DNA from: Pseudomonadota bacterium
GTDB taxonomy: Bacteria > Pseudomonadota > Gammaproteobacteria > Burkholderiales > Methylophilaceae
Reading direction: 5' to 3'
NCBI GenBank assembly: GCA_029549705.1
Contig: JAKPIR010000266.1
Location: 1-13,041 of the forward strand
DNA: 13,041 nucleotides
This document shows, piece after piece, positions 1-7,201 of the stretch. Numbering within the stretch: position 1 is the stretch's first letter; each line of letters starts with the position of its first letter. Under the pieces are notes generated by a model. That model saw nothing but the letters and a program-made list of their open reading frames with translations, ran no database searches and was not told the origin of the DNA. Made by a program: the position numbers and the translations under genes.

Positions 1-430
1 GCAAGTCATTCACCAAGCTGGCGTTAAGCATATTGAGGCTTTAAAAAAGAATTATGAAAACGCAGGCGTTGTAGCGGAATCAAAAGCCTTTATTGATGAC
101 ATGGCCAGCATGTACGCTTGGGCAGACTTTGTGATTTGTCGCTCAGGCGCGCTGACAGTGGCAGAGATTTCAGCGGTTGGTTTGGGTTCGCTCATGGTGC
201 CATTCCCTTTTGCTGTGGATGATCACCAAACCACCAATGCCTTGTACTTAGTTGAAAGTGGCGCAGCGTTTTTAGTGCAACAAAAAACATTATCGGTAGA
301 AACTTTGGCAGGAATCATCAGTGGTTTAAGTCGCGAGGAATGTTTGTCTATGGCAATAAAAGCACAACAGCTAGGCAAGCCAAATGCAACAGCCGATGTT
401 GCAAAAGTATGTATGGAGGTAGCGCTTTAG
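1..430 (+). CDS. murG: MurG, UDP-GlcNAc:lipid I N-acetylglucosaminyltransferase (partial, C-terminal part)
   Basis: The reading frame is open from base 2 and ends at TAG 428-430, so the N-terminal part lies upstream of the window; the internal ATG at 101 is not the real start. The visible 142 residues match the C-terminal Rossmann domain of MurG. They include the WADFVICRSGALTVAEI stretch with the family's R-S-G-A-L-T donor-binding loop, then VPFPFAVDDHQTTNA, which corresponds to the VPF...Q.NA segment that contacts UDP-GlcNAc. MurG is a peripheral membrane enzyme on the cytoplasmic face. It adds GlcNAc to lipid I to give lipid II, the last cytoplasmic step of peptidoglycan precursor synthesis. 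murC starts 10 bases after the stop, the standard dcw order. A GGAGGT lies inside the 3' end (415-420), unusually far from the murC start. Identification is firm; only the N-terminal part is unseen. Confidence 0.95.
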   Translation, partial: QVIHQAGVKHIEALKKNYENAGVVAESKAFIDDMASMYAWADFVICRSGALTVAEISAVGLGSLMVPFPFAVDDHQTTNALYLVESGAAFLVQQKTLSVETLAGIISGLSREECLSMAIKAQQLGKPNATADVAKVCMEVAL

Positions 431-440
431 CGTAAAAAAC

Positions 441-1841
441 ATGAAACATAAAGTCAAAAACATACATTTTGTGGGCATCGGCGGTTCTGGAATGAGCGGT
501 ATCGCCGAGGTGCTGCTGAATCTTGGGTTCAGTGTAAGCGGCTCAGATTTGGCTGTGAATACAACAACAAAGCGTTTGGTAGACTTTGGGGCAACGGTCT
601 ATCAGGGGCATGAGTCAGAGAACCTAGGGGATGCAGACGTGGTGGTTGTATCTTCTGCTGTAAATGAAGCAAACCCGGAGATTAAAGCGGCAAGGGCTAA
701 GAATATCCCTGTCGTTCCGCGCGCACTGATGCTGGCTGAACTGATGCGTTTCAGACAGGGCATTGCAGTTGCTGGCACACATGGCAAAACGACAACAACA
801 AGTTTAATCGCCAGTATTCTAGCCGAGGCGGGCATGGACCCGACCTTTGTGATTGGCGGAAAACTGGAAGCCGCAAATGCCAACGCAAAATTAGGGACTG
901 GTGAGTATATTGTCGCAGAAGCGGATGAGTCTGATGCCTCATTTTTACACTTAACACCAGTTTTGGCGGTAGTGACAAATATCGACCAAGACCATATGGA
1001 TACCTACGAGCACAATTTTGATAAGCTCAAAAGTGCATTTGTAGAATTTTTACAGCAGCTTCCATTTTGGGGTATGGCAGTCGTTTGTGTGGATGACGCA
1101 AATATTCGTGAAATTTTGCCTAGGGTTACGAAGCCAGTGACGACTTACGGTTTTAGTGATGACGCCAAAGTGAGAGCATTCAATGTGCGTGCAGATGATG
1201 GAAAGATGCATTTTAGCGTTCAGCGTATCAATGGTGTTACGACTGAATTTGATGTGACGCTTAATTTACCCGGAAATCATTATGTACTCAATGCATTGGC
1301 AGCCATTGCAATTGCAAGCGAGCTCAATGTGCCAGATGAGGCCATCATCAAGGCACTTAAAGAGTTTAAAGGGGTAGGTCGACGTTTCGAGCGCTATGGT
1401 GAAGTGCCCGTAAGAGCCTCGAGCGGAAAAGGAACCTTTACTTTAATCGATGATTACGGTCATCACCCTGTAGAGATGCAGGCGGTCATCTCTGCTGCAC
1501 GTGCGGCTTTCCCTAATCGTCGATTAGTGATGGCGTTTCAGCCACATCGCTATACGCGCACAAGAGATTGTTTTGAAGACTTCGTACGCGTTTTATCTAG
1601 CGCGGATGTTGTCTTGCTAACTGAAGTATACGCGGCCGGAGAACTGCCCATTATTGCTGCTGATACGCGATCACTCATTCGTGCTATTCGGGTAGCAGGA
1701 AAAGTTGAACCTATCTTTGTTGAAACAACAGATGCGCTACCCGAAGCTATTTTGACGGTTGCACAACCGAATGATGTTGTGATTGTGATGGGCGCAGGTT
1801 CAATTGGTCAGGTTGCGAGTAGAACGAGAGGAATGGCTTAA
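441..1841 (+). CDS. murC: MurC, UDP-N-acetylmuramate--L-alanine ligase
   Basis: This cytoplasmic ATP-dependent ligase adds L-alanine to UDP-MurNAc, the first amino acid of the peptidoglycan stem peptide. At 466 residues it has the normal MurC length. The N-terminal UDP-binding Rossmann domain opens with FVGIGGSGMSGIAEVL. The central ATPase domain carries the Mur-ligase P-loop GTHGKTTTT starting at residue 112 and the EADESDASFL segment. The C-terminal domain has DDYGHHPVE at about residues 337-345 and FQPHRYTRTRD, both typical of MurC rather than MurD, E or F. ATG 441 is the first possible start in this frame after an in-frame stop at 420-422. No good Shine-Dalgarno lies at normal distance; the nearest strong one, GGAGGT, ends about 20 bases upstream, so translation probably depends on coupling to murG. 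The TAA is immediately followed by the GTG of murB. Confidence 0.97.
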   Translation: MKHKVKNIHFVGIGGSGMSGIAEVLLNLGFSVSGSDLAVNTTTKRLVDFGATVYQGHESENLGDADVVVVSSAVNEANPEIKAARAKNIPVVPRALMLAELMRFRQGIAVAGTHGKTTTTSLIASILAEAGMDPTFVIGGKLEAANANAKLGTGEYIVAEADESDASFLHLTPVLAVVTNIDQDHMDTYEHNFDKLKSAFVEFLQQLPFWGMAVVCVDDANIREILPRVTKPVTTYGFSDDAKVRAFNVRADDGKMHFSVQRINGVTTEFDVTLNLPGNHYVLNALAAIAIASELNVPDEAIIKALKEFKGVGRRFERYGEVPVRASSGKGTFTLIDDYGHHPVEMQAVISAARAAFPNRRLVMAFQPHRYTRTRDCFEDFVRVLSSADVVLLTEVYAAGELPIIAADTRSLIRAIRVAGKVEPIFVETTDALPEAILTVAQPNDVVIVMGAGSIGQVASRTRGMA

Positions 1842-2753
1842 GTGAATGCTAAGCGCCACATTTTGCAGGGGGATTTGGTGTTAACGCAAGGTAAGTTATT
1901 AATGGACGAGCCTATGGCACGTTATACGAGCTGGCGTGTTGGCGGCACTGCAGATAAAGCTTATGTTCCTACTGGGCTAGAGGATGTCGCAGCGTTTTTG
2001 CAAAGCCTGGATAAAAGCGAGCCCGTCCATTTTGTTGGGCTTGGCTCCAATTTATTGATTAGGGATGGTGGCGTACGCGGCACAGTAATTTTGATGCATA
2101 ACGCATTGGTAGATATGGGGATGGTGGATAACAAGCTTTATGCAGAGTCTGGGGTAACTTGCTCTAAAGTCGCAAAATTTAGTGCAAAACAACATCGGCA
2201 TGGGGCGGAGTTTTTGGCGGGGATTCCCGGAACGGTGGGTGGTGCATTGGCAATGAATGCTGGGTGCTACGGTGCTGAAACATGGGATGTGGTGAACAAA
2301 GTGATGACGGTGGATAGGCAAGGTGTGATTCGTTCTCGCAATAAATCAGAATATCACGTGAGTTATCGCCATGTTGAGATGCCCGCAGAAGAATGGTTTC
2401 TAGCGGCATGGTTTGATTTGCCTGAGGGAGACATGAACGAGGCGGAGCAGAAAATTAAGGCACTGCTAGCAAAGCGTTTGGCGACGCAGCCGTTGAATCT
2501 GCCAAATGCAGGTTCAACCTTTAGAAATCCTGAAGGTGATTATGCAGCGCGTTTGATCGAAGCGAGTGGTTTAAAAGGATATGTGATGGGAGGGGCGCAA
2601 GTTTCTGAAAAGCATGCCAATTTTATTGTGAATTTAGGAACAGCAACGGCATTGGATATTGAATTACTCATTAGGCACATGCAAGAGACAGTCATGAATA
2701 AATTTGGGATAGCGTTACAACAAGAAGTGCGGGTGATTGGTGAATATGCGTAA
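1842..2753 (+). CDS. murB: MurB, UDP-N-acetylenolpyruvoylglucosamine reductase (short, type II-like)
   Basis: MurB is the cytoplasmic FAD- and NADPH-dependent reductase that turns UDP-GlcNAc-enolpyruvate into UDP-MurNAc. The 303-residue product has the FAD-binding signatures YTSWRVGGTAD, GLGSNLLIRDGG and GIPGTVGGALAMNAGCYG. These are followed by the substrate-binding domain with NAGSTFRNP, whose Ser225 is the expected proton donor, and QQEVRVIGE near the end, whose Glu295 is the expected catalytic acid. The length and the GSTFRNP block fit the shorter type II enzymes rather than the longer E. coli type I form; this is a motif-based judgement. The GTG start at 1842 abuts the murC stop (TAAGTG) and has AGAGG at suitable spacing upstream. 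An ATG at 1900 would remove only the first 19 residues and keep the core, so the exact start is less certain than the identity. The 3' end overlaps ddl. Confidence 0.95.
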   Translation: MNAKRHILQGDLVLTQGKLLMDEPMARYTSWRVGGTADKAYVPTGLEDVAAFLQSLDKSEPVHFVGLGSNLLIRDGGVRGTVILMHNALVDMGMVDNKLYAESGVTCSKVAKFSAKQHRHGAEFLAGIPGTVGGALAMNAGCYGAETWDVVNKVMTVDRQGVIRSRNKSEYHVSYRHVEMPAEEWFLAAWFDLPEGDMNEAEQKIKALLAKRLATQPLNLPNAGSTFRNPEGDYAARLIEASGLKGYVMGGAQVSEKHANFIVNLGTATALDIELLIRHMQETVMNKFGIALQQEVRVIGEYA

Positions 2754-3669
2754 AAATTTCGGAAAAGTAGCAGTGCTATTGGGCGGAAAGTCAGGAGAGC
2801 GTGAAGTCTCGCTCAAAAGTGGCACAGCAGTGCTGGCAGCACTGAAGGCCAAAGGTATTGATGCGCATGCGTTTGATCCACGTGATAAGCCGCTGCATGA
2901 TTTGGAACATTTTGACCGGGTGTTCATTTGCCTGCATGGTCGGTTTGGTGAAGATGGTTGCATGCAAGGGGCACTTGAAATGTTGCATATTCCTTACACC
3001 GGTAGCGGCGTGATGGCTTCGAGCATCGGCATGGATAAATGGCGGACCAAACTGCTATGGCGTGCGATGAATATTGTGACGCCGGACTTTGAACTGGTGA
3101 CAGAACACGCCGATTTTGATGCTATAGAGGCCAAACTGGGTTTACCTTTGTTTGTGAAGCCGGCCAATGAGGGGTCTAGCATTGGCATTAGCAAGGTGAA
3201 GTCCGCAGGTGGTCTGCAGGCAGCATATGAATTGGCCGCAAAGGCAGATCCATTAGTGATTGCTGAAAAGTTTGTGGACGGTGGTGAGTATACCGTAGGC
3301 ATTATCGGTGATGCGGCAGGTGGCTATACGGCTTTGCCAGTGATTAGAATTGTGCCAAAAAATGAATTTTATGATTTTGAAGCGAAATATCTGCGCAATG
3401 ATACAGAGTATCTATGCCCATCAGGGCTCAGCGAGGAAAAAGAAAAACAAATTCAGCACGAAGCATTACAGGCATTTAAAACAATTGGTTGCAGGGGTTG
3501 GGGTCGCGTTGATTTTTTGATGGATGCTGCAGGGCGCCATTATTTTCTGGAGATTAATACGAGCCCGGGCATGACTGATCATAGTTTAGTGCCAATGGCT
3601 GCAAGAGCCGCTGGCATCAGCTTTGAGGATTTAGTCGTACGTATTTTGGAATTGGCCGATGTGGGATAA
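2746..3669 (+). CDS. ddl: D-alanine--D-alanine ligase (DdlB type)
   Basis: Ddl is an ATP-grasp cytoplasmic enzyme that joins two D-alanines for the end of the pentapeptide added by MurF. Signatures in order: LLGGKSGEREVSLKSG with Glu18 (E. coli DdlB Glu15), HGRFGEDG, MDKWRTK, the ATP-binding FVKPANEGSSIGISKV, the omega loop FYDFEAKY, and the Mg-binding C-terminal LEINTSPGMTDHSLVP. Lys214-Tyr215 correspond to DdlB Lys215-Tyr216. The retained Tyr argues for normal D-Ala-D-Ala specificity rather than D-lactate ligation. Length is 307 residues from ATG 2746, matching DdlB at about 306. I prefer this ATG over GTG 2740 and TTG 2737 because GGGTGA at 2731-2736 lies 9 bases before it and the protein then begins directly before the conserved core. 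The gene overlaps murB by 8 bases and ftsQ by 11, which implies translational coupling. Confidence 0.96.
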   Translation: MRKNFGKVAVLLGGKSGEREVSLKSGTAVLAALKAKGIDAHAFDPRDKPLHDLEHFDRVFICLHGRFGEDGCMQGALEMLHIPYTGSGVMASSIGMDKWRTKLLWRAMNIVTPDFELVTEHADFDAIEAKLGLPLFVKPANEGSSIGISKVKSAGGLQAAYELAAKADPLVIAEKFVDGGEYTVGIIGDAAGGYTALPVIRIVPKNEFYDFEAKYLRNDTEYLCPSGLSEEKEKQIQHEALQAFKTIGCRGWGRVDFLMDAAGRHYFLEINTSPGMTDHSLVPMAARAAGISFEDLVVRILELADVG

Positions 3670-4459
3670 ACCCAAATTATTGAATTGGATTGCCAACATG
3701 CTTTTTGCATTGAGTATGGTGGCGATTCTTTATGCAGCGCTATATGCGGTGGTGCATTTGCCGATATTTCCACTGCGTGAAGTGAAAATCGATGGGCAGT
3801 TGAACCATGTGAGTCGCGAGCAAGTAAAGTTAATTGTGAGTAGGCATTTAAAAGGTAATTTTTTTACGTTGGATTTAATGAAGGCGCGTAGTGCTTTTGA
3901 AAAACTACCTTGGGCACGTAACGTGAGCATCCGCCGTCGTTGGCCTGATAAGTTGGAAGTTGTTGTTGAAGAACATCAAGAATTAGCAAGGTGGGGTAGC
4001 ACGGCGCTTGTCAATACGCATGGCGAATTGTTTTACGCAGCTACAAATAGTGAGCTACCTATATTTAACGGCCCTGCAGACAGTGTAATAGAGGTGGCAT
4101 CACATTATGGGGAGTTTAGCAAAACGCTAAACGAAGCCAATTTAAAGATTGCTGGTTTGACACTTACCCCTAGGCGCGCATGGGAAGTCACCACTTCAAG
4201 TGGCATGCTCATTGAGTTGGGTCGCGTAGAAATGCAGAACAGAATTGAAAAATTTGCCAATGTTTATGTCAGCACGATTGCCGGGCTGAATAAAAAAATT
4301 GTATATGCAGATTTACGTTACCCGAACGGGTTTGCAGTGCGTAGACCTGCAGCAGACTTAAAACAGATGGAAGAAAAAATAAAAGAAGTTAACGCGATTA
4401 AAAAGAAGCCAGTCGCGCAAGTGAAGCCAAAACCAACAGAAGTAAGCCAACAGATATAA
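3659..4459 (+). CDS. ftsQ: FtsQ, cell division protein (divisome scaffold)
   Basis: FtsQ is a bitopic inner-membrane protein that links FtsL and FtsB to the rest of the divisome. The 266-residue product has a short cytoplasmic N-terminus, one membrane segment at about residues 10-32 (hydrophobic run ANMLFALSMVAILYAALYAV), and a periplasmic POTRA domain beginning LREVKIDGQLNHVSREQV and running through LPWARNVSIRRRWPDKLEV. The FtsQ/DivIB beta domain follows, with RRAWEVTTSSGMLIELGR and VYADLRYPNGFAVR. The last 35 residues are lysine-rich and probably disordered. The ATG at 3659 overlaps the ddl stop by 11 bases. The Shine-Dalgarno is weak (GGA around 3648), again consistent with coupling. Position between ddl and ftsA is the standard dcw order and supports the name, since FtsQ sequence conservation is modest. 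Confidence 0.93.
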   Translation: MWDKPKLLNWIANMLFALSMVAILYAALYAVVHLPIFPLREVKIDGQLNHVSREQVKLIVSRHLKGNFFTLDLMKARSAFEKLPWARNVSIRRRWPDKLEVVVEEHQELARWGSTALVNTHGELFYAATNSELPIFNGPADSVIEVASHYGEFSKTLNEANLKIAGLTLTPRRAWEVTTSSGMLIELGRVEMQNRIEKFANVYVSTIAGLNKKIVYADLRYPNGFAVRRPAADLKQMEEKIKEVNAIKKKPVAQVKPKPTEVSQQI

Positions 4460-4460
4460 G

Positions 4461-4480
4461 CCGTGTTCAATCACGGAGGG
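4461..4480 (+). promoter_or_regulatory. Small hairpin overlapping the ftsA Shine-Dalgarno
   Basis: CCGTG (4461-4465) and CACGG (4472-4476) form a perfect 5-bp stem with a 6-base loop directly after the ftsQ stop codon (4457-4459). The last two G of the 3' arm are the first bases of the ftsA Shine-Dalgarno GGAGGG (4475-4480), which lies 8-9 bases before ATG 4489. The sequences are seen directly. That the hairpin limits ftsA initiation until ribosomes finishing ftsQ melt it is inference. Confidence 0.45.
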
Positions 4481-4488
4481 AGTAAGAA

Positions 4489-5727
4489 ATGAGCAGAATA
4501 AAAGAAGATAAAAATTTAATCGTAGGACTGGATATCGGCACCTCTAAAATTGTGGTGATTGTGGCTGAGCTGCTTCCTGAAGGCGCAGTCAAAGTCATCG
4601 GGTTGGGTCAGCATGTTTCGCGAGGCCTAAAAAAGGGCGTGGTAGTCAATATTGAATCTACCATGCAGTCAATTCAGCGCGCGCTGGAAGAGGCTGAATT
4701 GATGGCGGATTGCAAAATCAATAATGTATTTACCGGTATTGCCGGCAGCCACATCAAAAGTTTGAACTCGCATGGCATGGTCAAAATTAAAGATGCTGAA
4801 GTCTCGCAAATGGATGTCGATCGTGTGATAGAAACCGCGCGGGCAATTGCCCTGCCAGCGGATCAGCAGATTTTGCACATTCTTACGCAAGAATTCATTA
4901 TTGATGGGCAGGAAGACGTGCGCGAGCCCTTAGGCATGAGTGGCATGAAGTTAGAAGTGAAGGTGCATATTGTCACTGGTGCAGTTGCTGCGGCGCAAAA
5001 TATCGTGAAGTGCATCAAGCGCTGCGGTATTGAGGTGACAGATTTGATTTTACAACCACTGGCTTCAAGCTTGGCGGTGTTGACTGAAGATGAAAAAGAA
5101 TTGGGTGTGTGCTTAGTGGATATTGGCGGCGGCACAACGGATATTGCCGTGTTCAAGCAAGGTGCGATTCGTCATACCGCCGTAGTCCCCATAGCGGGAG
5201 ACCAAATGACCAATGATATTGCAGTGGCCTTTCGTACACCAACACAGTCTGCTGAAGACATCAAAATTAAGCATGGTTGCGCATTGCGTCAATTGGCTGA
5301 CCCGCGTGAAGTGGTTGAAGTGCCTGGCGTTGATGGCCGTGATGCCCGCCAGTTATCTGTGCAGACGTTGGCAGAAGTGCTGGAGCCGCGCGTGGTTGAA
5401 CTTTATGAGCTAGTGCTAGGTGAATTGCGCCGCAGTGGTATGGAAGACATGATTGCCTCTGGCATTGTGATTACTGGCGGTTCGGCAATGATGCGCGGCA
5501 TGGTGGAACTTGGCGAAGAGATTTTCCATATGCCAGTGCGTATGGGGCTGCCAAGATATGTGGGTGGACTTTCTGAGGTGGTGAGTAATCCGCGTTATGC
5601 AACTGGTGTAGGCCTCGTGTTAATGGGCAAGCAACAGTTAGAAAGACATTTAACCGGGCAGCTAGAATCGACATCCTTTGGGCGAATGTTGGAAAAAATG
5701 AAGAGTTGGTTTCAGGGTAATTTTTAG
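4489..5727 (+). CDS. ftsA: FtsA, actin-like divisome protein and FtsZ membrane tether
   Basis: FtsA is an actin-family ATPase on the cytoplasmic face that anchors FtsZ polymers to the membrane and recruits later divisome proteins. The 412-residue product has the actin-fold phosphate-1 motif VGLDIGTSKIVVIVAE at about residues 13-28, the SHMA/1C region specific to FtsA, phosphate-2 motif VDIGGGTTDIAVF from about residue 210, and the adenosine motif GIVITGGSAMMRG near residue 327. The C-terminus ends in LEKMKSWFQGNF, a short amphipathic helix of the kind used for membrane binding. Length agrees with E. coli FtsA (about 420). The start is supported by a strong GGAGG at 4475-4479. The stop is tripled in frame: TAG TAG TAA at 5725-5733. 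ftsQ lies 29 bases upstream and ftsZ 98 bases downstream. Confidence 0.97.
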   Translation: MSRIKEDKNLIVGLDIGTSKIVVIVAELLPEGAVKVIGLGQHVSRGLKKGVVVNIESTMQSIQRALEEAELMADCKINNVFTGIAGSHIKSLNSHGMVKIKDAEVSQMDVDRVIETARAIALPADQQILHILTQEFIIDGQEDVREPLGMSGMKLEVKVHIVTGAVAAAQNIVKCIKRCGIEVTDLILQPLASSLAVLTEDEKELGVCLVDIGGGTTDIAVFKQGAIRHTAVVPIAGDQMTNDIAVAFRTPTQSAEDIKIKHGCALRQLADPREVVEVPGVDGRDARQLSVQTLAEVLEPRVVELYELVLGELRRSGMEDMIASGIVITGGSAMMRGMVELGEEIFHMPVRMGLPRYVGGLSEVVSNPRYATGVGLVLMGKQQLERHLTGQLESTSFGRMLEKMKSWFQGNF

Positions 5728-5774
5728 TAGTAAGTGTGTAGTAGTAACGAGCAGTAAAAGGCAGAAGTAAATGG
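5725..5774 (+). repeat. Degenerate short tandem repeats in the ftsA-ftsZ spacer
   Basis: TAGTAGTAA occurs twice exactly, at 5725-5733 and 5739-5747, a 14-base period. Looser versions follow (CAGTAAAAGG, then CAGAAGTAAATGG to 5774). The first copy supplies the ftsA stop codon and two further in-frame stops. The repeats are visible by eye; any function is unknown. A weak hairpin (AGCTGTA at 5779-5785 with TGCAGCT-type arm at 5792-5798, one G-T pair) follows before the ftsZ Shine-Dalgarno. Confidence 0.5.
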
Positions 5775-5825
5775 GGAGAGCTGTATTTTTGTGCAGCTTG
5801 TTAATCAAAAAAGAGGAGAAGCAAC

Positions 5826-7013
5826 ATGTTTGAAATTATGGAAAAAAATTCACAAGAAGCCGTCATCAAAGTGATTGGTGTCGGTGGTTGTGGCGGCAAT
5901 GCAGTCGCGCATATGATTGAAAAAAATGTCAGCGGCGTAGAGTTTATTTGCGCCAATACTGACATGCAGGCGCTTAAAAAGAGCCAGGCAAAAACCATTT
6001 TACAAATGGGTATGTCCATGACTAAAGGCTTAGGCGCAGGTGCTAGACCAGAAGTAGGTCGGGAAGCGGCCATTGAAGACCGCAATGCGATTGCAGAGCT
6101 GATTGATGGTGCCGACATGCTATTTATTACTGCCGGTATGGGCGGTGGTACCGGTACAGGAGCGGCCCCGGTGATTGCGCAAGTGGCCAAAGAAATGGGT
6201 ATTCTAACCGTAGCGGTTGTGACAAAGCCTTTCGCTTTTGAAGGCAAACGCACTAAAGTGGCAGTAGATGGCCTAGAAGAATTATCCAAGTATGTGGACT
6301 CTCTCATTGTGATTCCAAATGAAAAATTGATGGAAGTACTGGGCGAAGATGTGCCATTTTTGGAAGCCTTTAGAGCAGCGAATGATGTATTGCATAACGC
6401 CGTTTCAGGGATTGCAGAAATCATTAATTGCCCAGGATTGGTGAACGTGGACTTTGCAGACGTGCGTACAGTGATGAGTGAAATGGGCATGGCGATGATG
6501 GGTTCAGCCGTTGCAACAGGCCCTGACCGTGCACGTATTGCAGCCGAGCAAGCCGTGGCTAGCCCATTATTGGAAGATGTTAACTTGGCGAATGCACGTG
6601 GCGTTTTGGTTAACATCACCACTTCAGCATCTTTCAAAATGAAAGAGTACTACGATGTCATGAACACCATTAAAGCATTCACAGCTGAAGATGCAACGGT
6701 CATTGTGGGCAATGTGTTTGATGAAAGCATGGGTGATGGTTTACGTGTGACGATGGTTGCAACTGGATTATCTGGCGCTGCTCGCCGTCAACAAAAACCA
6801 GAGTTGCGTGTGATGACTCAAGAAGTCGTGCGTAATGGCACAACCAACCAGCCGATGTATATGGGTGCGGGTATGGCAACTGAGAGTGTGGCAATGGATG
6901 ATGCACCGCAGGTATTTGGCTCAAACAGCCGTCGTGCACAAGCAGAAGCCATGAAAATGGCAGGGGTTGAGGAATATGATATTCCAGCTTTTTTACGCAA
7001 ACAAGCAGACTAA
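5826..7013 (+). CDS. ftsZ: FtsZ, tubulin-like cell division GTPase
   Basis: FtsZ polymerises with GTP into the cytoplasmic Z-ring that places and drives septum formation. The 395-residue protein has the tubulin signature GGGTGTGAAP starting at residue 106. It also has the GVGGCGGNAV nucleotide-binding loop near residue 18, and the catalytic T7 loop NVDFADV with Asp209 and Asp212, the same numbering as E. coli. A variable linker of about 60 residues follows the GTPase core. The C-terminal conserved peptide EYDIPAFLRKQ binds FtsA, ZipA-like and other partners. The start is supported by GAGGAG at 5813-5818, 7 bases before the ATG; the alternative Met at residue 5 has no better site. Double stop TAA TAG at 7011-7016. 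A separate promoter within ftsA or the spacer is common in other bacteria but I cannot point to one here. Confidence 0.98.
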   Translation: MFEIMEKNSQEAVIKVIGVGGCGGNAVAHMIEKNVSGVEFICANTDMQALKKSQAKTILQMGMSMTKGLGAGARPEVGREAAIEDRNAIAELIDGADMLFITAGMGGGTGTGAAPVIAQVAKEMGILTVAVVTKPFAFEGKRTKVAVDGLEELSKYVDSLIVIPNEKLMEVLGEDVPFLEAFRAANDVLHNAVSGIAEIINCPGLVNVDFADVRTVMSEMGMAMMGSAVATGPDRARIAAEQAVASPLLEDVNLANARGVLVNITTSASFKMKEYYDVMNTIKAFTAEDATVIVGNVFDESMGDGLRVTMVATGLSGAARRQQKPELRVMTQEVVRNGTTNQPMYMGAGMATESVAMDDAPQVFGSNSRRAQAEAMKMAGVEEYDIPAFLRKQAD

Positions 7014-7082
7014 TAGCCGTTAAAGAGGCTTGAATTTATTGAATATTTTTTGCATGCATCATCATGCTCGGCATCCGTTACA

Positions 7083-7111
7083 CTGGAGTTGCTGGCTGGT
7101 TGTGCTATCAT
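7083..7111 (+). promoter_or_regulatory. Possible lpxC promoter (extended -10)
   Basis: TGCTATCAT at 7103-7111 resembles an extended -10 element (TG, one base, TATCAT). A poor -35 candidate, CTGGAG at 7083-7088, lies 17 bases upstream. An alternative pairing is TTGCTG (7089-7094) with TATGCT (7111-7116), spacer 16. The 188-base gap between ftsZ and lpxC, in a cluster otherwise nearly gapless, makes a promoter here plausible. Called by eye only. Confidence 0.35.
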
Positions 7112-7144
7112 ATGCTTGATTTGTAAGATAAATTTTAAACCTTC

Positions 7145-7160
7145 GACAAAAGCTTTTGTC
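7145..7160. promoter_or_regulatory. Perfect 16-bp palindrome in the lpxC leader
   Basis: GACAAAAG followed by its exact reverse complement CTTTTGTC, with no spacer, 41 bases before the lpxC ATG and about 33 bases after the possible -10. As DNA it could be a dimeric regulator's site. As RNA it could form a 6-bp stem with an AGCT loop just upstream of the ribosome-binding region. The symmetry is seen directly; function is inference. Confidence 0.45.
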
Positions 7161-7201
7161 TGAGCAAAGTGTTGAAAGACGAAAAGGGCAATAACACCTA
7201 C

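Noticed and set aside
3361..3390. Possible D-lactate specificity of Ddl because the omega loop reads YDFEAKY rather than YDYEAKY
   Set aside because: The changed residue aligns with DdlB Tyr212. The specificity residue after Lys215 (Tyr216 in DdlB) is still Tyr here, so ordinary D-Ala-D-Ala ligation is expected.
5801..6637. Long open frame (278 codons) on the minus strand opposite ftsZ
   Set aside because: It is fully covered by ftsZ, whose motifs and ribosome-binding site are unambiguous. The translation is Ser/Thr/Pro/Ile-rich in the way expected of an antisense shadow and shows no recognisable domain.
7015..7051. Possible terminator after ftsZ (AGCC...GGCT followed by a T-rich stretch)
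   Set aside because: The stem is only 4 bp, and the T-run begins about 15 bases after it, too far for an intrinsic terminator.
7052..7067. GCATG/CATGC hairpin in the ftsZ-lpxC gap
   Set aside because: A 5-bp stem with a 6-base loop and no adjoining T-tract or start site; it can arise by chance in CATCAT-type sequence.
7169..7201. Upstream GTG start that would lengthen LpxC by 11 residues
   Set aside because: The extra residues have no counterpart in known LpxC, whereas ATG 7202 aligns with the E. coli start.
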